A stretch of 64,000 nt of DNA, from positions 25,170 to 89,169 of the forward strand of contig QYQM01000039.1 in the NCBI GenBank assembly GCA_007280905.1, in the 5' to 3' direction. Below the pieces are notes generated by a model. It made no database searches. It saw only the letters and a program-made list of their open reading frames with translations, and was not told the origin of the DNA. Both the position numbers and the translations under genes were made by a program. This document shows, piece by piece, positions 47,551 to 55,565 of this stretch. This DNA comes from Porphyromonadaceae bacterium (GTDB taxonomy: Bacteria; Bacteroidota; Bacteroidia; Bacteroidales; UBA12481). The stretch's first letter is position 1, and the number at the start of each line of letters is the position of its first letter.

Positions 47551-47709
47551 ATCAAATTATTCCAATACTCGTTTACTCATTCGTGGGCATTTTCTCTGAA
47601 ATCATAGGGCTTCTGGGTTACCGCCGGGAGTTTTTTCCTTTAGGCCTTTCGTGTTTTCATAAATCAGTTGAGCCGATAGTGATAATCTAAGATACAGGCT
47701 TAAAATTAT

Positions 47710-47717
47710 TACATTTG
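47710..47717 (+). promoter_or_regulatory. -7 promoter box, possibly leaderless, before the PIN pair
   Basis: TACATTTG matches TAnnTTTG perfectly and ends only 4 nt before the GTG at 47722. Initiation about 5-7 nt downstream would put the start codon at or near the 5' end of the mRNA. Confidence 0.45.
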
Positions 47718-47721
47718 TCAG

Positions 47722-48504
47722 GTGGAAAAAATTGGATATATAGAGATAAGAATAACGGGTTCAAAGGGCAATCTGGCCCTTTCACCGGACAATTATGACA
47801 TTCGGGAAATCATTTCGGTTCTCGAGAATGCAGAAAACCTTCTTTATCCGGGTGATAAAAGAGACAGGCCGACAATCAGTTATAAAATTGAAGAAGGGTC
47901 TGTAAAACACATACTTAAAACCTCGATCCAGTATATTATCGGTTTTAACGCGATCATCGGACAGCTGAACCAGGTTCAGAATATTGACTTCTTGGATCTT
48001 TCCACAGCTGTTGCATTTGAAAACATCCAGGATATAGCAGCTAAACGGGATTATGTTTTTAGCATAAGGACTTCACTTCCGGTAACCAATGAGGTTTTGG
48101 TTGACAAAACAACGCATTACTACCGAACTGAGGCCATATGGGCTGATGCCGAATTCTATTTCTACGGCAAGCTGACCAATGCAGGTGGCAAGGACAAAGC
48201 AAACATCCACATTTTTACCGAAGAGCTGGGAACCGTCAGGATTCAAACGCCAATTGCTTTCCTGGAGCAGTATAATGAGAATTTGCTCTACAAGACTTTC
48301 GGCATCAGAGCGACTGGTAAGCAACATCCCGAAACCGGGGAAATAGATACCTCATCCTTGAAATTTGTTGAATTGGTTTACTACCAGCCAAAATATGACG
48401 AGCAGTATCTAAAGAAGCTTCGGGACAAAGCAAAGAAGTCATGGCTGGGGAGTATTAACCCCGATACCTGGTTAAGAGAAATCCGGGGAGGTTATGAAGC
48501 ATAG
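47722..48504 (+). CDS. Unknown protein paired with a PIN-domain nuclease (possible antitoxin-like partner)
   Basis: 260 aa beginning at GTG. No signal peptide or membrane span. The N-terminal third has alternating strands and helices (IGYIEIRITGSKGNLALSPDNYDIREIISVLENAENLLYPG), the middle is beta-rich (ADAEFYFYGKLTNAGGKDKANIHIFTEELGTVRIQ) and the end is charged (YDEQYLKKLRDKAKKSW). I do not recognise the family. It overlaps the PIN gene by 11 bp, the arrangement of a toxin-antitoxin operon, but at 260 aa it is larger than usual antitoxins and lacks a visible DNA-binding motif. It may instead be a regulatory or target-sensing partner. Confidence 0.55.
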   Translation: MEKIGYIEIRITGSKGNLALSPDNYDIREIISVLENAENLLYPGDKRDRPTISYKIEEGSVKHILKTSIQYIIGFNAIIGQLNQVQNIDFLDLSTAVAFENIQDIAAKRDYVFSIRTSLPVTNEVLVDKTTHYYRTEAIWADAEFYFYGKLTNAGGKDKANIHIFTEELGTVRIQTPIAFLEQYNENLLYKTFGIRATGKQHPETGEIDTSSLKFVELVYYQPKYDEQYLKKLRDKAKKSWLGSINPDTWLREIRGGYEA

Positions 48505-48979
48505 AGCTGTATTACTCGATACCAGTTTCTTCCTTCGGTTCCTCGATGAAGGCAGCCCATTATTCAAGAATGCCGATGCCTATTTTCGTTACTTCCTGCA
48601 GCAGGAAATAACCATGATGATTTCCACTATTTCAATTGCAGAATATTGTGTTGGCGGTGAAATCAGCGAATTACCATTGCTAAACTTGCAAATTATTCCC
48701 TTCAACCTCGACCATTCCAAGCGGACCGGGGAGTTTGCAAAAATCGTTTTCCAAAACAAAGGCAAACTGAAGCTTAAAGAAAGAAACATCATTCCAAACG
48801 ACACAAAACTCTTTGCTCAAGCGGACTGTGAAGAAGCAATCGAGTTTTATCTTTCATCCGATATCGAAAGCTTTAAAATATTCAACCTGCTGAAAGAACT
48901 AGCCCAGCCAAAATTTCAGTTTATTGACTTGAATTTACCTTGCAACCAGGCATTCGGTCTTCTTGATCTTCAAGTCTGA
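48494..48979 (+). CDS. PIN-domain ribonuclease-like protein
   Basis: 161 aa. PIN signature: VLLDTSFFLRFLDE with the first acidic residue, ISIAEYCVGG with the conserved Glu, and IIPNDTKLFAQAD with the third acidic site. PIN nucleases bind Mg and cleave RNA; small ones are VapC-type toxins. The start overlaps the partner gene by 11 bp. No VapB-like antitoxin is present, so the larger upstream protein must serve if this is a toxin. The rest of the island context supports a mobile origin. Confidence 0.72.
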   Translation: MKHRAVLLDTSFFLRFLDEGSPLFKNADAYFRYFLQQEITMMISTISIAEYCVGGEISELPLLNLQIIPFNLDHSKRTGEFAKIVFQNKGKLKLKERNIIPNDTKLFAQADCEEAIEFYLSSDIESFKIFNLLKELAQPKFQFIDLNLPCNQAFGLLDLQV

Positions 48980-49212
48980 GATTGATCCATCGAAATAATA
49001 GCAGACGCTATTTTCAACATCTTTTTATTCCTAAGGCTTAGAAACGGTATCCGTCCATCCATAAGGCTTAAAGCTTGCCACCAGTAGCCTTTTCACACTG
49101 TCCTTTTCTGCATATCTCTCATTTTTAACATTTCTTAACACTTTTAGACTTTAAAGGTCTATACCTTGTTCATGAATATCTTGCACTTATAACCAAATAG
49201 CAGACTAAAACC

Positions 49213-49890
49213 ATGTTTACCAAACAAGATTTGATCGATCGACAGACCACTTTTGCCAAGATGGAGTCTCTGGCAGATGAATTAATGAACAACCGGATTC
49301 TCAAAGCTGGAAATAAGCAATACCGGTTGACCGAAATAGAGTTTTATCTTTTCCATCGGGAGTTATTCCCTGATCCAACCACTCATTGCGATAAGCGGCA
49401 ATTAACTTCTGATCACTGGTACTTTCATCGGTTCCCCGGTAGTGAAATATTGAGACCATTGAACAGAATCGGGATGGACCTGACTTGCGGAAATCAAGCG
49501 GAAAAGATTTATGGCGGTATTCTGATCCGGGCTATCCAGGATATTGACGGGAAGGAGGAATATATTTACGGGCCTTCGGTTTTGGTCAATAAATTATGGA
49601 GTGAGATGATTCCCAAACCATCCAAATTGGAGGACCTTGAAGAAAAGGATGCCAACACCAATAGTTCGTTACAGTTACTCCCCCAGAAACTGCCTGGTCA
49701 AAAAATCTTTGAATGTCCTCGTGTCGGGCTGGGTAAGAAAGCAACGGAAGAATTTCAACTGGCACCTTATCGATTCATAACCTTCGCAAGTAAAAAGCAC
49801 GTGTGGAAAGAGAAAACCATTTATCCTTACCTGAAAGGCAAGTATGACCTCGAAGTTATTTTGAAAGAATTTAAGAGAAGAAACATATGA
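49213..49890 (+). CDS. AAG/Mpg-like purine DNA glycosylase homologue
   Basis: 225 aa. Motif order follows the alkyladenine DNA glycosylase family: RLTEIEFYL (VETEAYL in AAG, catalytic Glu), DPTTHCD (DEAAH/DPASH), WYFHRF, GMDLTCGN, GGILIRAIQDIDG (AVLLRALEPLEG, conserved Arg) and YGPSVLVNKL (GPGRL). Both the Glu and the Arg expected at the active site are present, but the sequence is remote and the long PRN loop of true AAG is replaced by RQLTSDHWYFHR. It would remove or sense modified bases. It is coupled to the next gene by a 4-bp overlap. Weak palindrome AGACTTTAAAGGTCT lies about 50 bp upstream. Assignment is a motif comparison by eye. Confidence 0.5.
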   Translation: MFTKQDLIDRQTTFAKMESLADELMNNRILKAGNKQYRLTEIEFYLFHRELFPDPTTHCDKRQLTSDHWYFHRFPGSEILRPLNRIGMDLTCGNQAEKIYGGILIRAIQDIDGKEEYIYGPSVLVNKLWSEMIPKPSKLEDLEEKDANTNSSLQLLPQKLPGQKIFECPRVGLGKKATEEFQLAPYRFITFASKKHVWKEKTIYPYLKGKYDLEVILKEFKRRNI

Positions 49891-51098
49891 TGCCGGATCG
49901 GCAGACTAATTTCGTTTATTTCTCATCGCTCCTGACAGCTCTTTATGCGGATGAATGGAGAAAAATCGAAAGCATTTTAAAGTACCTGAGGATTGACTTC
50001 GGATTCCTGAATGGAACCAAGGATATTTGGTGCAGGGATTACATGCCGGTTCAAATAACCGAAACAGAATTTGTTCAGTTCCAGTATAATTCATCCTATC
50101 TAAAGGGTGCTCGCTACAAGAAAGACAGAACCATTCCTGGAGAAATTGTCGAATGGCAGGACTTCAATCCTATATCGACCAATATAACCCTGGATGGCGG
50201 AAACGTTGTGCGCTGGAATGATAGAGCAATAATCTCGGACCGGGTATTTGACGATAACAAGGGTTGGGGAAAGAAGGAACTTATCAGGGAAATCGAACTC
50301 CTGCTTAAAGCTGAAGTGTTGATAGTTCCGGCTGATCCCGATGATATGACCGGACACGCAGATGGCATGGTACGTTTTTGCGACGCCAATACCATTCTTG
50401 TCAATAGTCTCAAAGAGGAAGACCCGGATTGGGTAATCCGGATTAGAAGGACGTTTCGTGGTAAAGGTTTTAAATTCATTAACATTCCCTTCTTTCAAGA
50501 CCCGTTTCCGGAAAAAGAGGCGTCGGCCGTCGGTATTTATCTCAACTTTTTGGAAATCGCGAATCTGATTCTCCTGCCTGTTTTTGCTGACCAGGAGCTC
50601 CAGACCGTCGATGGGATTTCCGTTTCAGATCTTGACAAAAAGGTTATCCGGCAATTTGAGGATTTATACCCCAACCATATGGTTAGACCGATTGAGATAA
50701 ACCGTATCGGTCGGAAAGGTGGATTGATGAATTGCATCTCGTGGAATATTAAACAATTCAATCCTCAACCAGATATTCATCTTATTCCGATTTATCATGA
50801 GTTCGATGATGTTCTATTGATTCATGAATTGGATTTTACAGAAGGACAAATGCTTGAAGATGGTTTATGCATCAACATATCATTACGAACACATCAGCGT
50901 ACTCCAATCATACGAGGCCAGAACTTTTTACGATTCGGGAATTATGTACCAATCTTGTTGGAGGAAAGACAGGAATGGACCCGCAGAATCGAAGAGTCCA
51001 TATCACCCAACATAATCCGGGAAATTGAACGACTTTTGGAATTTCCTACATCAGACCTAATGAGAAGTTTGAGTTTTGTGCCACCGAGATTAAGGTAA
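49887..51098 (+). CDS. Agmatine deiminase / PAD-family enzyme with C-terminal extension
   Basis: 403 aa. Residues 1 to about 290 carry the full guanidino-group-modifying core: DIWCRDYMPVQ, TLDGGN, DMTGHADGMVRF with catalytic His, and KGGLMNCISWN with the nucleophilic Cys. These residues suit hydrolysis of agmatine or arginine groups to carbamoyl products plus ammonia. About 110 residues follow (IHLIPIYHEFDDVLLIHELDFTEGQ..), which the usual family lacks, and no signal peptide is present, so the enzyme is cytosolic. ATGATG overlaps the stop of the glycosylase-like gene. Such a pairing is not the polyamine operon context where agmatine deiminase is normally found. Confidence 0.7.
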   Translation: MMPDRQTNFVYFSSLLTALYADEWRKIESILKYLRIDFGFLNGTKDIWCRDYMPVQITETEFVQFQYNSSYLKGARYKKDRTIPGEIVEWQDFNPISTNITLDGGNVVRWNDRAIISDRVFDDNKGWGKKELIREIELLLKAEVLIVPADPDDMTGHADGMVRFCDANTILVNSLKEEDPDWVIRIRRTFRGKGFKFINIPFFQDPFPEKEASAVGIYLNFLEIANLILLPVFADQELQTVDGISVSDLDKKVIRQFEDLYPNHMVRPIEINRIGRKGGLMNCISWNIKQFNPQPDIHLIPIYHEFDDVLLIHELDFTEGQMLEDGLCINISLRTHQRTPIIRGQNFLRFGNYVPILLEERQEWTRRIEESISPNIIREIERLLEFPTSDLMRSLSFVPPRLR

Positions 51099-51177
51099 TT
51101 AAGGAATTCTATTCAAGTATATTCGTTAACTTTAAGTGTAGTGCACTTGGAGTTTTTGTCCTTTTTCACCTTTCCTC

Positions 51178-51198
51178 CATTCCGTAGATTTCGGAATG
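51178..51198 (+). promoter_or_regulatory. Hairpin with start codon in its 3' arm (copy A)
   Basis: CATTCCG and CGGAATG are inverted arms around TAGATTT. The last three bases of the right arm are the ATG of the glycosyltransferase-like pseudogene. The flanks GTCCTTTTTC upstream and ATCTACTTTTTCACCCC downstream recur at copy C (54608-54628). Confidence 0.6.
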
Positions 51199-51780
51199 AT
51201 CTACTTTTTCACCCCTTATTCCTTTGAATTAAAGCTGCTGGATGCAATCGCCGCTTACATGGAATTGCTGCAGATGGAAGATTGGGCGGTTATCCTGGAT
51301 GGCGACACGGCATTCCTTAATCCTGATTTCGGTCATCAGATCAAAACCCACATAGAAAACCACCCCACCGCAGGACTCTTTACCTCTTATGCCTCCCGAT
51401 GTCACTACCGGGTGCAGGTCCCCCGGGGTAGATATGGACAACGATTCGATCCTTTACCAAAAGCAGCAGGCAGAGTACCGCGTATTGCTGGTATCGGGAA
51501 AAGTCACTCAGATCAACCGCAAAATTGCAGGGCACCTGATGGTTATCAAAAAATCAACCTGGGATAAGATCCTGCCGATAATTCGCGTAACCGCATCCGA
51601 AAAACGGATCCTGCGAGCCTGTCGTTGCAAAAGGCACAGGCTCTGTTTGAGGATGATTTCCCTTACCTTCGGATCACACCCCTGGGTATGGAAACTCTTT
51701 ATCCGGTACCACTTTTTGCCAAACTCCAACCAAAGAAATTGGAGCCACCGGCCAGGAAAATCCGAAAACGAAAAGCGTAG
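51196..51780 (+). pseudogene. Chimeric, frameshifted glycosyltransferase-like pseudogene fused to a Lys-rich phage-type tail
   Basis: The first 75 residues (MIYFFTPYSFELKLLDAI..DWAVILDGDTAFLNPDFGHQI) are the N-terminus of a GT2-like phage-type glycosyltransferase with a DGD motif, near-identical in layout to the copy at 54626. In the CCCCCGGGG run near 51420 a one-base slip moves the frame; the continuing sequence GVDMDNDSILYQ..MVIKKSTWDKILP is the expected next part. Around 51580-51610 the frame changes again into ALFEDDFPYLRITPLG...RKIRKRKA, which is the tail of the small protein at 44803. So two unrelated modules are joined. Stop is at 51778. A hairpin terminator follows. Confidence 0.75.
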
Positions 51781-51812
51781 TTTTCTTTTTTCATAGGTTT
51801 GTATTTTTGCGG

Positions 51813-51838
51813 AAGCCCCCGATAAAAAGGGGGCTTTT
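51813..51838 (+). terminator. AAGCCCCC/GGGGGCTT hairpin terminator
   Basis: Eight-bp arms 51813-51820 and 51829-51836 followed by T. Homologous to the hairpin at 45104, with the same trailing TTGCTTTGGTAA context. Confidence 0.75.
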
Positions 51839-51905
51839 GCTTTGGTAAAAAAGCATCATACATGATAATTATTATGTTGGAAACTCAGGCCTCCGAAATC
51901 ATCCT

Positions 51906-51926
51906 AATGATTGAATCAAAATCATT
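51906..51926. promoter_or_regulatory. Operator-like inverted repeat before the antirepressor pseudogene
   Basis: AATGATT and AATCATT flank GAATCAA (7-bp arms, 7-bp spacer), 30 nt before the ATG at 51956. A binding protein is not known. Confidence 0.35.
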
Positions 51927-51955
51927 GTAAATTAGAACCGTAATAAACAATATAT

Positions 51956-52782
51956 ATGGGCAGCATTAAATTATTCGAGAGCAAGCAGATACGAACGGTT
52001 TGGAACGAAGAGGACCAGAAATGGTACTTCGTTGTTGAGGATGTTGTTTTGGTTTTAACAGATAGTAAAGACCCTAAGCAATACATCAAACGGATGCGTC
52101 AGCGTGATGAAGAACTTGCCAAAGGGTGGGTACAAATTGTACCCATCCTTTGGGTTGAAACCGCTGGCGGCAGACAGAAAATGGGTTATGCAAATGCAAA
52201 AGGACTATTGCGAATCATACAATCTATTCCATCTCCAAAAGCAGAGCCGTTTAAACTTTGGTTAGCTCAAGTTGGCTCAGACAGATTAGATGAAATCGAA
52301 AACCCTGAATTGGCAACCCAGCGTACAAGAGAACTCTATAAATTAAAAGGCTACCCAGACGACTGGATTGAAAAGCGAATGCGAAGTATCGCCATTCGTG
52401 AGGATTTAACCGACGAATGGAAAAATAGAGGCGTAAGGGAGCAAAAAGAATATTCAATACTTACCGCAGAAATCTCAAAAGCAACTTTCGGATTGACACC
52501 TTCCGGGTATAAAAAGATAAAAGGATTGAAAGTCAGAACCTGCGTGACCACATGACTGATCTTGAATTAATTTTTTCCATGCTTGGGGAGGCTTCAACAA
52601 CCGAAATCGTAAAAACTCATAATCCGGAAGGATTTGCACAAAATCAAAAAGCAGCTAAACAAGGTGGTGCAGTTGCAGGCAATGCAAGAAGAGAACTTGA
52701 AAGTAGAACAGGGAAAAAAGTAGTTTCGTCTGATAATTATTTACCAGAAACAAAGGAAAAGAAAGAGCTAAAAAAAGAGTAA
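51956..52782 (+). pseudogene. Bro-N family phage antirepressor, frameshifted
   Basis: The first frame (199 aa) carries the Bro-N/P22AR-N domain: IKLFESKQIRTVWNEEDQKWYFVVEDVV, LLRIIQSIPSPKAEPFKLWLAQVG, ENPELATQRTRELYKLKGYPDDWIEKR. The second frame (from 52552) reads MTDLELIFSMLGEASTTEIVKTHNPEGF..KVVSSDNYLPETKEK, which is the normal C-terminal part of the same protein (family members are one ORF of about 270 aa). The break lies near 52525-52530, where adding one A to GAAAG restores K-S-Q-N-L-R-D-H-M. It could be a real mutation or a base-call error. Such proteins occur in prophages and mobile islands of Bacteroidota. Confidence 0.85.
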
Positions 52783-52857
52783 GAGGAAAAATAGCCAAAG
52801 TATAGGTATAAGCACATTTGTGTTTCGCGCTAGACAGCCCAAAGACCAAAAATTACT

Positions 52858-52891
52858 AAAAGGCTTCCGGCACCAAGCCGCGAGCCTTTTT
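52858..52891 (+). terminator. Terminator hairpin after the antirepressor pseudogene
   Basis: AAAAGGCT (52858-52865) pairs with AGCCTTTT (52883-52890), with an inner GGC/GCC stem, then T. It is followed by a degenerate copy of the CATTCCG hairpin block. Confidence 0.7.
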
Positions 52892-53128
52892 CCATTTTCT
52901 CCTTTTCACCATTTCGTAGCTTTCGTAATCATTAATCGATATCTAACAAATTTTCTATCAAAGTTGAGATAGTGACAAATTTGTCCTTGTGAATATCTTT
53001 TAAAACAATTAGCTTAGTCAGGTTCCTCTATTTTTTGAACCCTCAAATGATTAACCTCTATTTTGTAAGTTTTAAAATAAAGTGTTCAAGTTAATGCTAA
53101 ATTGTGGAAATTGTAAAATGTCAAAAGG
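52892..53128. other. Gene-free stretch with degraded repeat block (copy B) and a small palindrome
   Basis: 52888-52930 contains a decayed version of the block CCTTTTC..CACC..CATTYCGTAGCTTTCG. A perfect 12-bp palindrome GACAAATTTGTC lies at 52974-52985. No gene is visible up to the lipoprotein start at 53129. Confidence 0.5.
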
Positions 53129-54340
53129 ATGAACTGTAGTTATAACCTGAAGAAATCCCTGAAAATCGCATTGCTTATTTCCGGTTTATTGGTTGGTTGT
53201 GGAAACCCTGACAAGAAAACTGACAGGAAAGCGACTGGTCCGTTTCACCCCAGGATCATTTTTAAGGATCAAACAGCACCCGAAGAGTTTCAGAAACTAA
53301 TCACGGAATTCAGGGTCATACCGATTGAATATTCAACTGATAAAATAATCGGCGAAATAGACATAGTTAAACCTGATGGTGACGACTTCTTAGTTTTGGA
53401 TTACAATGATCAATCAATTAAAAAGATAAGCCATGACGGAAAGATAACCGGGAGTTTCTCCCACCGAGGCAAGGGGCCCGGTGAATACCGCACTTTAGAT
53501 GACTTCCTGGTTCATCCGGATACGCATGAGATTATCGTGGTGGGTGCATCTTCAAAGAAGATTATTTTCTATGACTCATCAGGTATATTTCTACGTGAAT
53601 TCAAACTTGATTTTTGGGGACGGAGAATGGCTCTCCTGAGTGAAGATAAAATTATTTGTTTCAGTGATCGAGTTTCCCAGAATGATGATCCGCCCTTTTA
53701 TCAATTAAATATTATTGACCTGCAAGGAAGAATTTTACGAAGATATCATCCCTATGATATTCCATGGTCAACATGGGTTTTTTCACGTTCTGAATTAATA
53801 CCGAACAACAATGAAATATTTGTTCACACTTTTTTTGATTACAATTTGTTTCGCATAAACCAACAAATGGATCTTGATACGCTTGTGGTTTTCGATTTTG
53901 GCACTCATGCCTATGATACCAGCGGATTCGCCAGGTTATCACAAGAGGAAAGTGGAGAAAGAAGGACACAATCACCAAGATTACTTTTTCAATATGGGAC
54001 TTTTGTATTTGAGGACTATTGTTATTTAACTGCTGGTGGTAATGATATGGGTTCATACTGGGGTTATGGACGTTATGATCAGGATTTCATCGTTCACAAA
54101 AATATTAATAATGGCAGATATCTTTGCTTTTATAATGGATGGCCTGTTATTGCACCGATGGGCAAGATCGGAAATGAACTGGTAAGCTGGATTGATCTTG
54201 TACACCTGTTGGATATCTGGGATCAGCATCCTGAAGAAAAAGTAAAAGCCGAATCCCATCCGGAATTCAAAAAGATCATGGACAAGATGGATATCGAGGG
54301 TAATCCGGTATTGATGTTATATAGCCTGAGAAGGGAATAG
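53129..54340 (+). CDS. 6-bladed beta-propeller lipoprotein
   Basis: 403 aa with a lipoprotein signal (ALLISGLLVGCGNPDKK). The mature part is the 6-bladed beta-propeller typical of Bacteroidota (BF3164-like): VIPIEYSTDKIIGEIDIVKPDGDDFLVLDYNDQSIKKIS, GSFSHRGKGPGEYRTLDDFLVHPDTHEIIVVGA, LREFKLDFWG. It is anchored in a membrane, probably facing the surface or periplasm. Function is unknown. It is a lone cargo gene between two repeat blocks of the island. Confidence 0.78.
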   Translation: MNCSYNLKKSLKIALLISGLLVGCGNPDKKTDRKATGPFHPRIIFKDQTAPEEFQKLITEFRVIPIEYSTDKIIGEIDIVKPDGDDFLVLDYNDQSIKKISHDGKITGSFSHRGKGPGEYRTLDDFLVHPDTHEIIVVGASSKKIIFYDSSGIFLREFKLDFWGRRMALLSEDKIICFSDRVSQNDDPPFYQLNIIDLQGRILRRYHPYDIPWSTWVFSRSELIPNNNEIFVHTFFDYNLFRINQQMDLDTLVVFDFGTHAYDTSGFARLSQEESGERRTQSPRLLFQYGTFVFEDYCYLTAGGNDMGSYWGYGRYDQDFIVHKNINNGRYLCFYNGWPVIAPMGKIGNELVSWIDLVHLLDIWDQHPEEKVKAESHPEFKKIMDKMDIEGNPVLMLYSLRRE

Positions 54341-54548
54341 AATTGGATTTTCCTAATATCCCAATGGTATTCTCGAAAGATGGTCGCTTACAAAATTAAC
54401 CTGTACCTTTCCTTGATAGCAACCAGGGAAAATAAGTGAATCATATGGTTTATTTTTGGATTTGGTTAATCATCCATGAATGTTAAATTGATTATATCCA
54501 CATTATATTGTAACTTAGCATCGTTTCTCTTTTTGAGGACATATGGCT

Positions 54549-54586
54549 AAAAGGTTGCCGACTGTAAAGTTGGCAGCCTTTTTTTC
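54549..54586 (+). terminator. Terminator hairpin before glycosyltransferase copy C
   Basis: AAAAGGTTGCC (54549-54559) pairs with GGCAGCCTTTT (54572-54582) with one G-T pair, then more T. Its position relative to the CATTCCG hairpin parallels that at 52858. Nothing else is seen between 54341 and here. Confidence 0.78.
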
Positions 54587-54607
54587 GTGTCCTTTTTCTC
54601 CTTTCCC

Positions 54608-54628
54608 CATTCCGTAGCTTTCGGAATG
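54608..54628 (+). promoter_or_regulatory. Hairpin with start codon in its 3' arm (copy C)
   Basis: CATTCCG-TAGCTTT-CGGAATG; the final ATG is the start at 54626. Sequence and spacing equal copy A (51178-51198) apart from one loop base. Confidence 0.6.
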
Positions 54629-55108
54629 ATCTACTTTTTCACCCCGTATAGCTTCGATTTCAAACTGCTGGATGCTATTTCCGGTTGCATGGACCTGCTT
54701 CAACCGGATGATTGGGCAGTAATCATGGATGGCGATACGATGTTCCTGCAGCCTGATTTTGGGCACCAGATCCAGCGCCATATTGAAGCACATCCTGAGG
54801 CAGGACTCTTCACCTGCTTCGCTTCCCGGTGCCATTACTCCATTCAACGCATTATTGGAGTGGATCCATTCAATGATTCCATTCTCTATCACAAAGATGT
54901 TGCCAATGACAAGATGAGTGCATTCGCCGGCGATTCTGTGGAATCAATCGCAAAATTGCGGGCCCCGATGGTGATCCGTAAGTCAACCTGGGACCGGGTA
55001 CTCCCAAACCTTCAGAAAAAAACATCCGGAAAACTGATACTGGGAGTGGATACCAAAATCAGTAAGGCCATCCTCGAAATCGGATTAGACCATAATTTTG
55101 TATCTTAG
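54626..55108 (+). pseudogene. Truncated phage-type GT2-like glycosyltransferase
   Basis: 160 aa from the ATG at 54626 (the upstream GTG at 54587 lies in repeat DNA). Motifs: IYFFTPYSFDFKLLDAI, DWAVIMDGDTMFLQPDFGHQI (DGD, metal site), LFTCFASRCHYSIQ, GVDPFNDSILYH, APMVIRKSTWDRVLPNL, LILGVDTKISKAILEIG. Comparable phage and Bacteroidota proteins continue with a further stretch after KAILE; here the frame ends eight residues later at the TAATTTTG promoter box of the next cassette, so the 3' end is lost. It is the better-preserved relative of the fragment at 51196. Confidence 0.65.
55093..55100 (+). promoter_or_regulatory. -7 promoter box of the small gene pair
   Basis: TAATTTTG, a perfect TAnnTTTG match, 12 nt before the GTG start at 55113. 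It overlaps the truncated 3' end of the glycosyltransferase fragment. Confidence 0.5.
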
Positions 55109-55112
55109 TCGA

Positions 55113-55337
55113 GTGGAAAAGCCGGGTAAAATATTAGTCAACATTGAGATTGACAAGCTGTCGAACTCCATTGAAAATTCAGTTTCAGGGGATGTTTTTG
55201 ACACCGAAGTTATTCAACTTTCCAATAAGGACAGCAAACTGATAAACAAGGCAGATTGGCAATTCAAATGGCAGGATCAGGTTAAACTCACTGATAGAGA
55301 AACATACAAACTTGTAATCAACGAAAATGATAATTGA
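55113..55337 (+). pseudogene. Truncated member of a Bacteroidota protein pair of unknown function
   Basis: 74 aa starting at GTG: KPGKILVNIEIDKLSNSIENSVSGDVFDTEVIQLSNKD..KADWQFKWQDQV. The sequence resembles the first half of a widespread Bacteroidota protein (about 170-180 aa) usually encoded beside the small protein found here downstream. The stop after VINENDN therefore probably marks a 3' deletion. I know no function for the full-length protein. Confidence 0.5.
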
Positions 55338-55387
55338 AACGCCAGCTGCAAACAGATTAATTAATCGGTATTTTAAGAAATAAAACA

Positions 55388-55504
55388 ATGGGACTTATCA
55401 GAGAACCAAAAAATGTCGACTTCACCGTTTTAGACAAACCATGGTCTGACGAAGAACGAAAAGAGTTTAGTGCTTTTATCAAGTTGCGGAAAGAGCAGCA
55501 ATAA
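55388..55504 (+). CDS. Small conserved protein (38 aa), partner of the upstream fragment
   Basis: A 38-codon frame: it starts MGLIREPKNVDFTVLDKPW and ends with a charged helix rich in Glu, Lys and Arg. The opening MGLIREP.xVDF is a recognisable signature of tiny Bacteroidota proteins that are encoded next to the protein type fragmented at 55113. The pair behaves like a small two-gene module, possibly toxin-antitoxin-like, but no function is established to my knowledge. Confidence 0.55.
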   Translation: MGLIREPKNVDFTVLDKPWSDEERKEFSAFIKLRKEQQ

Positions 55505-55565
55505 AACGAAGAACACGAACCAAACCTACTGGACAAAGTAGCGTTATTGCTTAAATTAGACATTT

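Noticed and set aside
51134..51148. AAGTG-TAGTG-CACTT inverted repeat resembling the AraR-type palindrome
   Set aside because: The spacing is 5 rather than the 7 bp of the two matching sites and only the 5-bp arms agree, so it is not the same operator.
54587..54625. GTG start for the glycosyltransferase fragment
   Set aside because: This part is repeated DNA shared with copies that have no such frame; the ATG in the hairpin arm is the conserved start.
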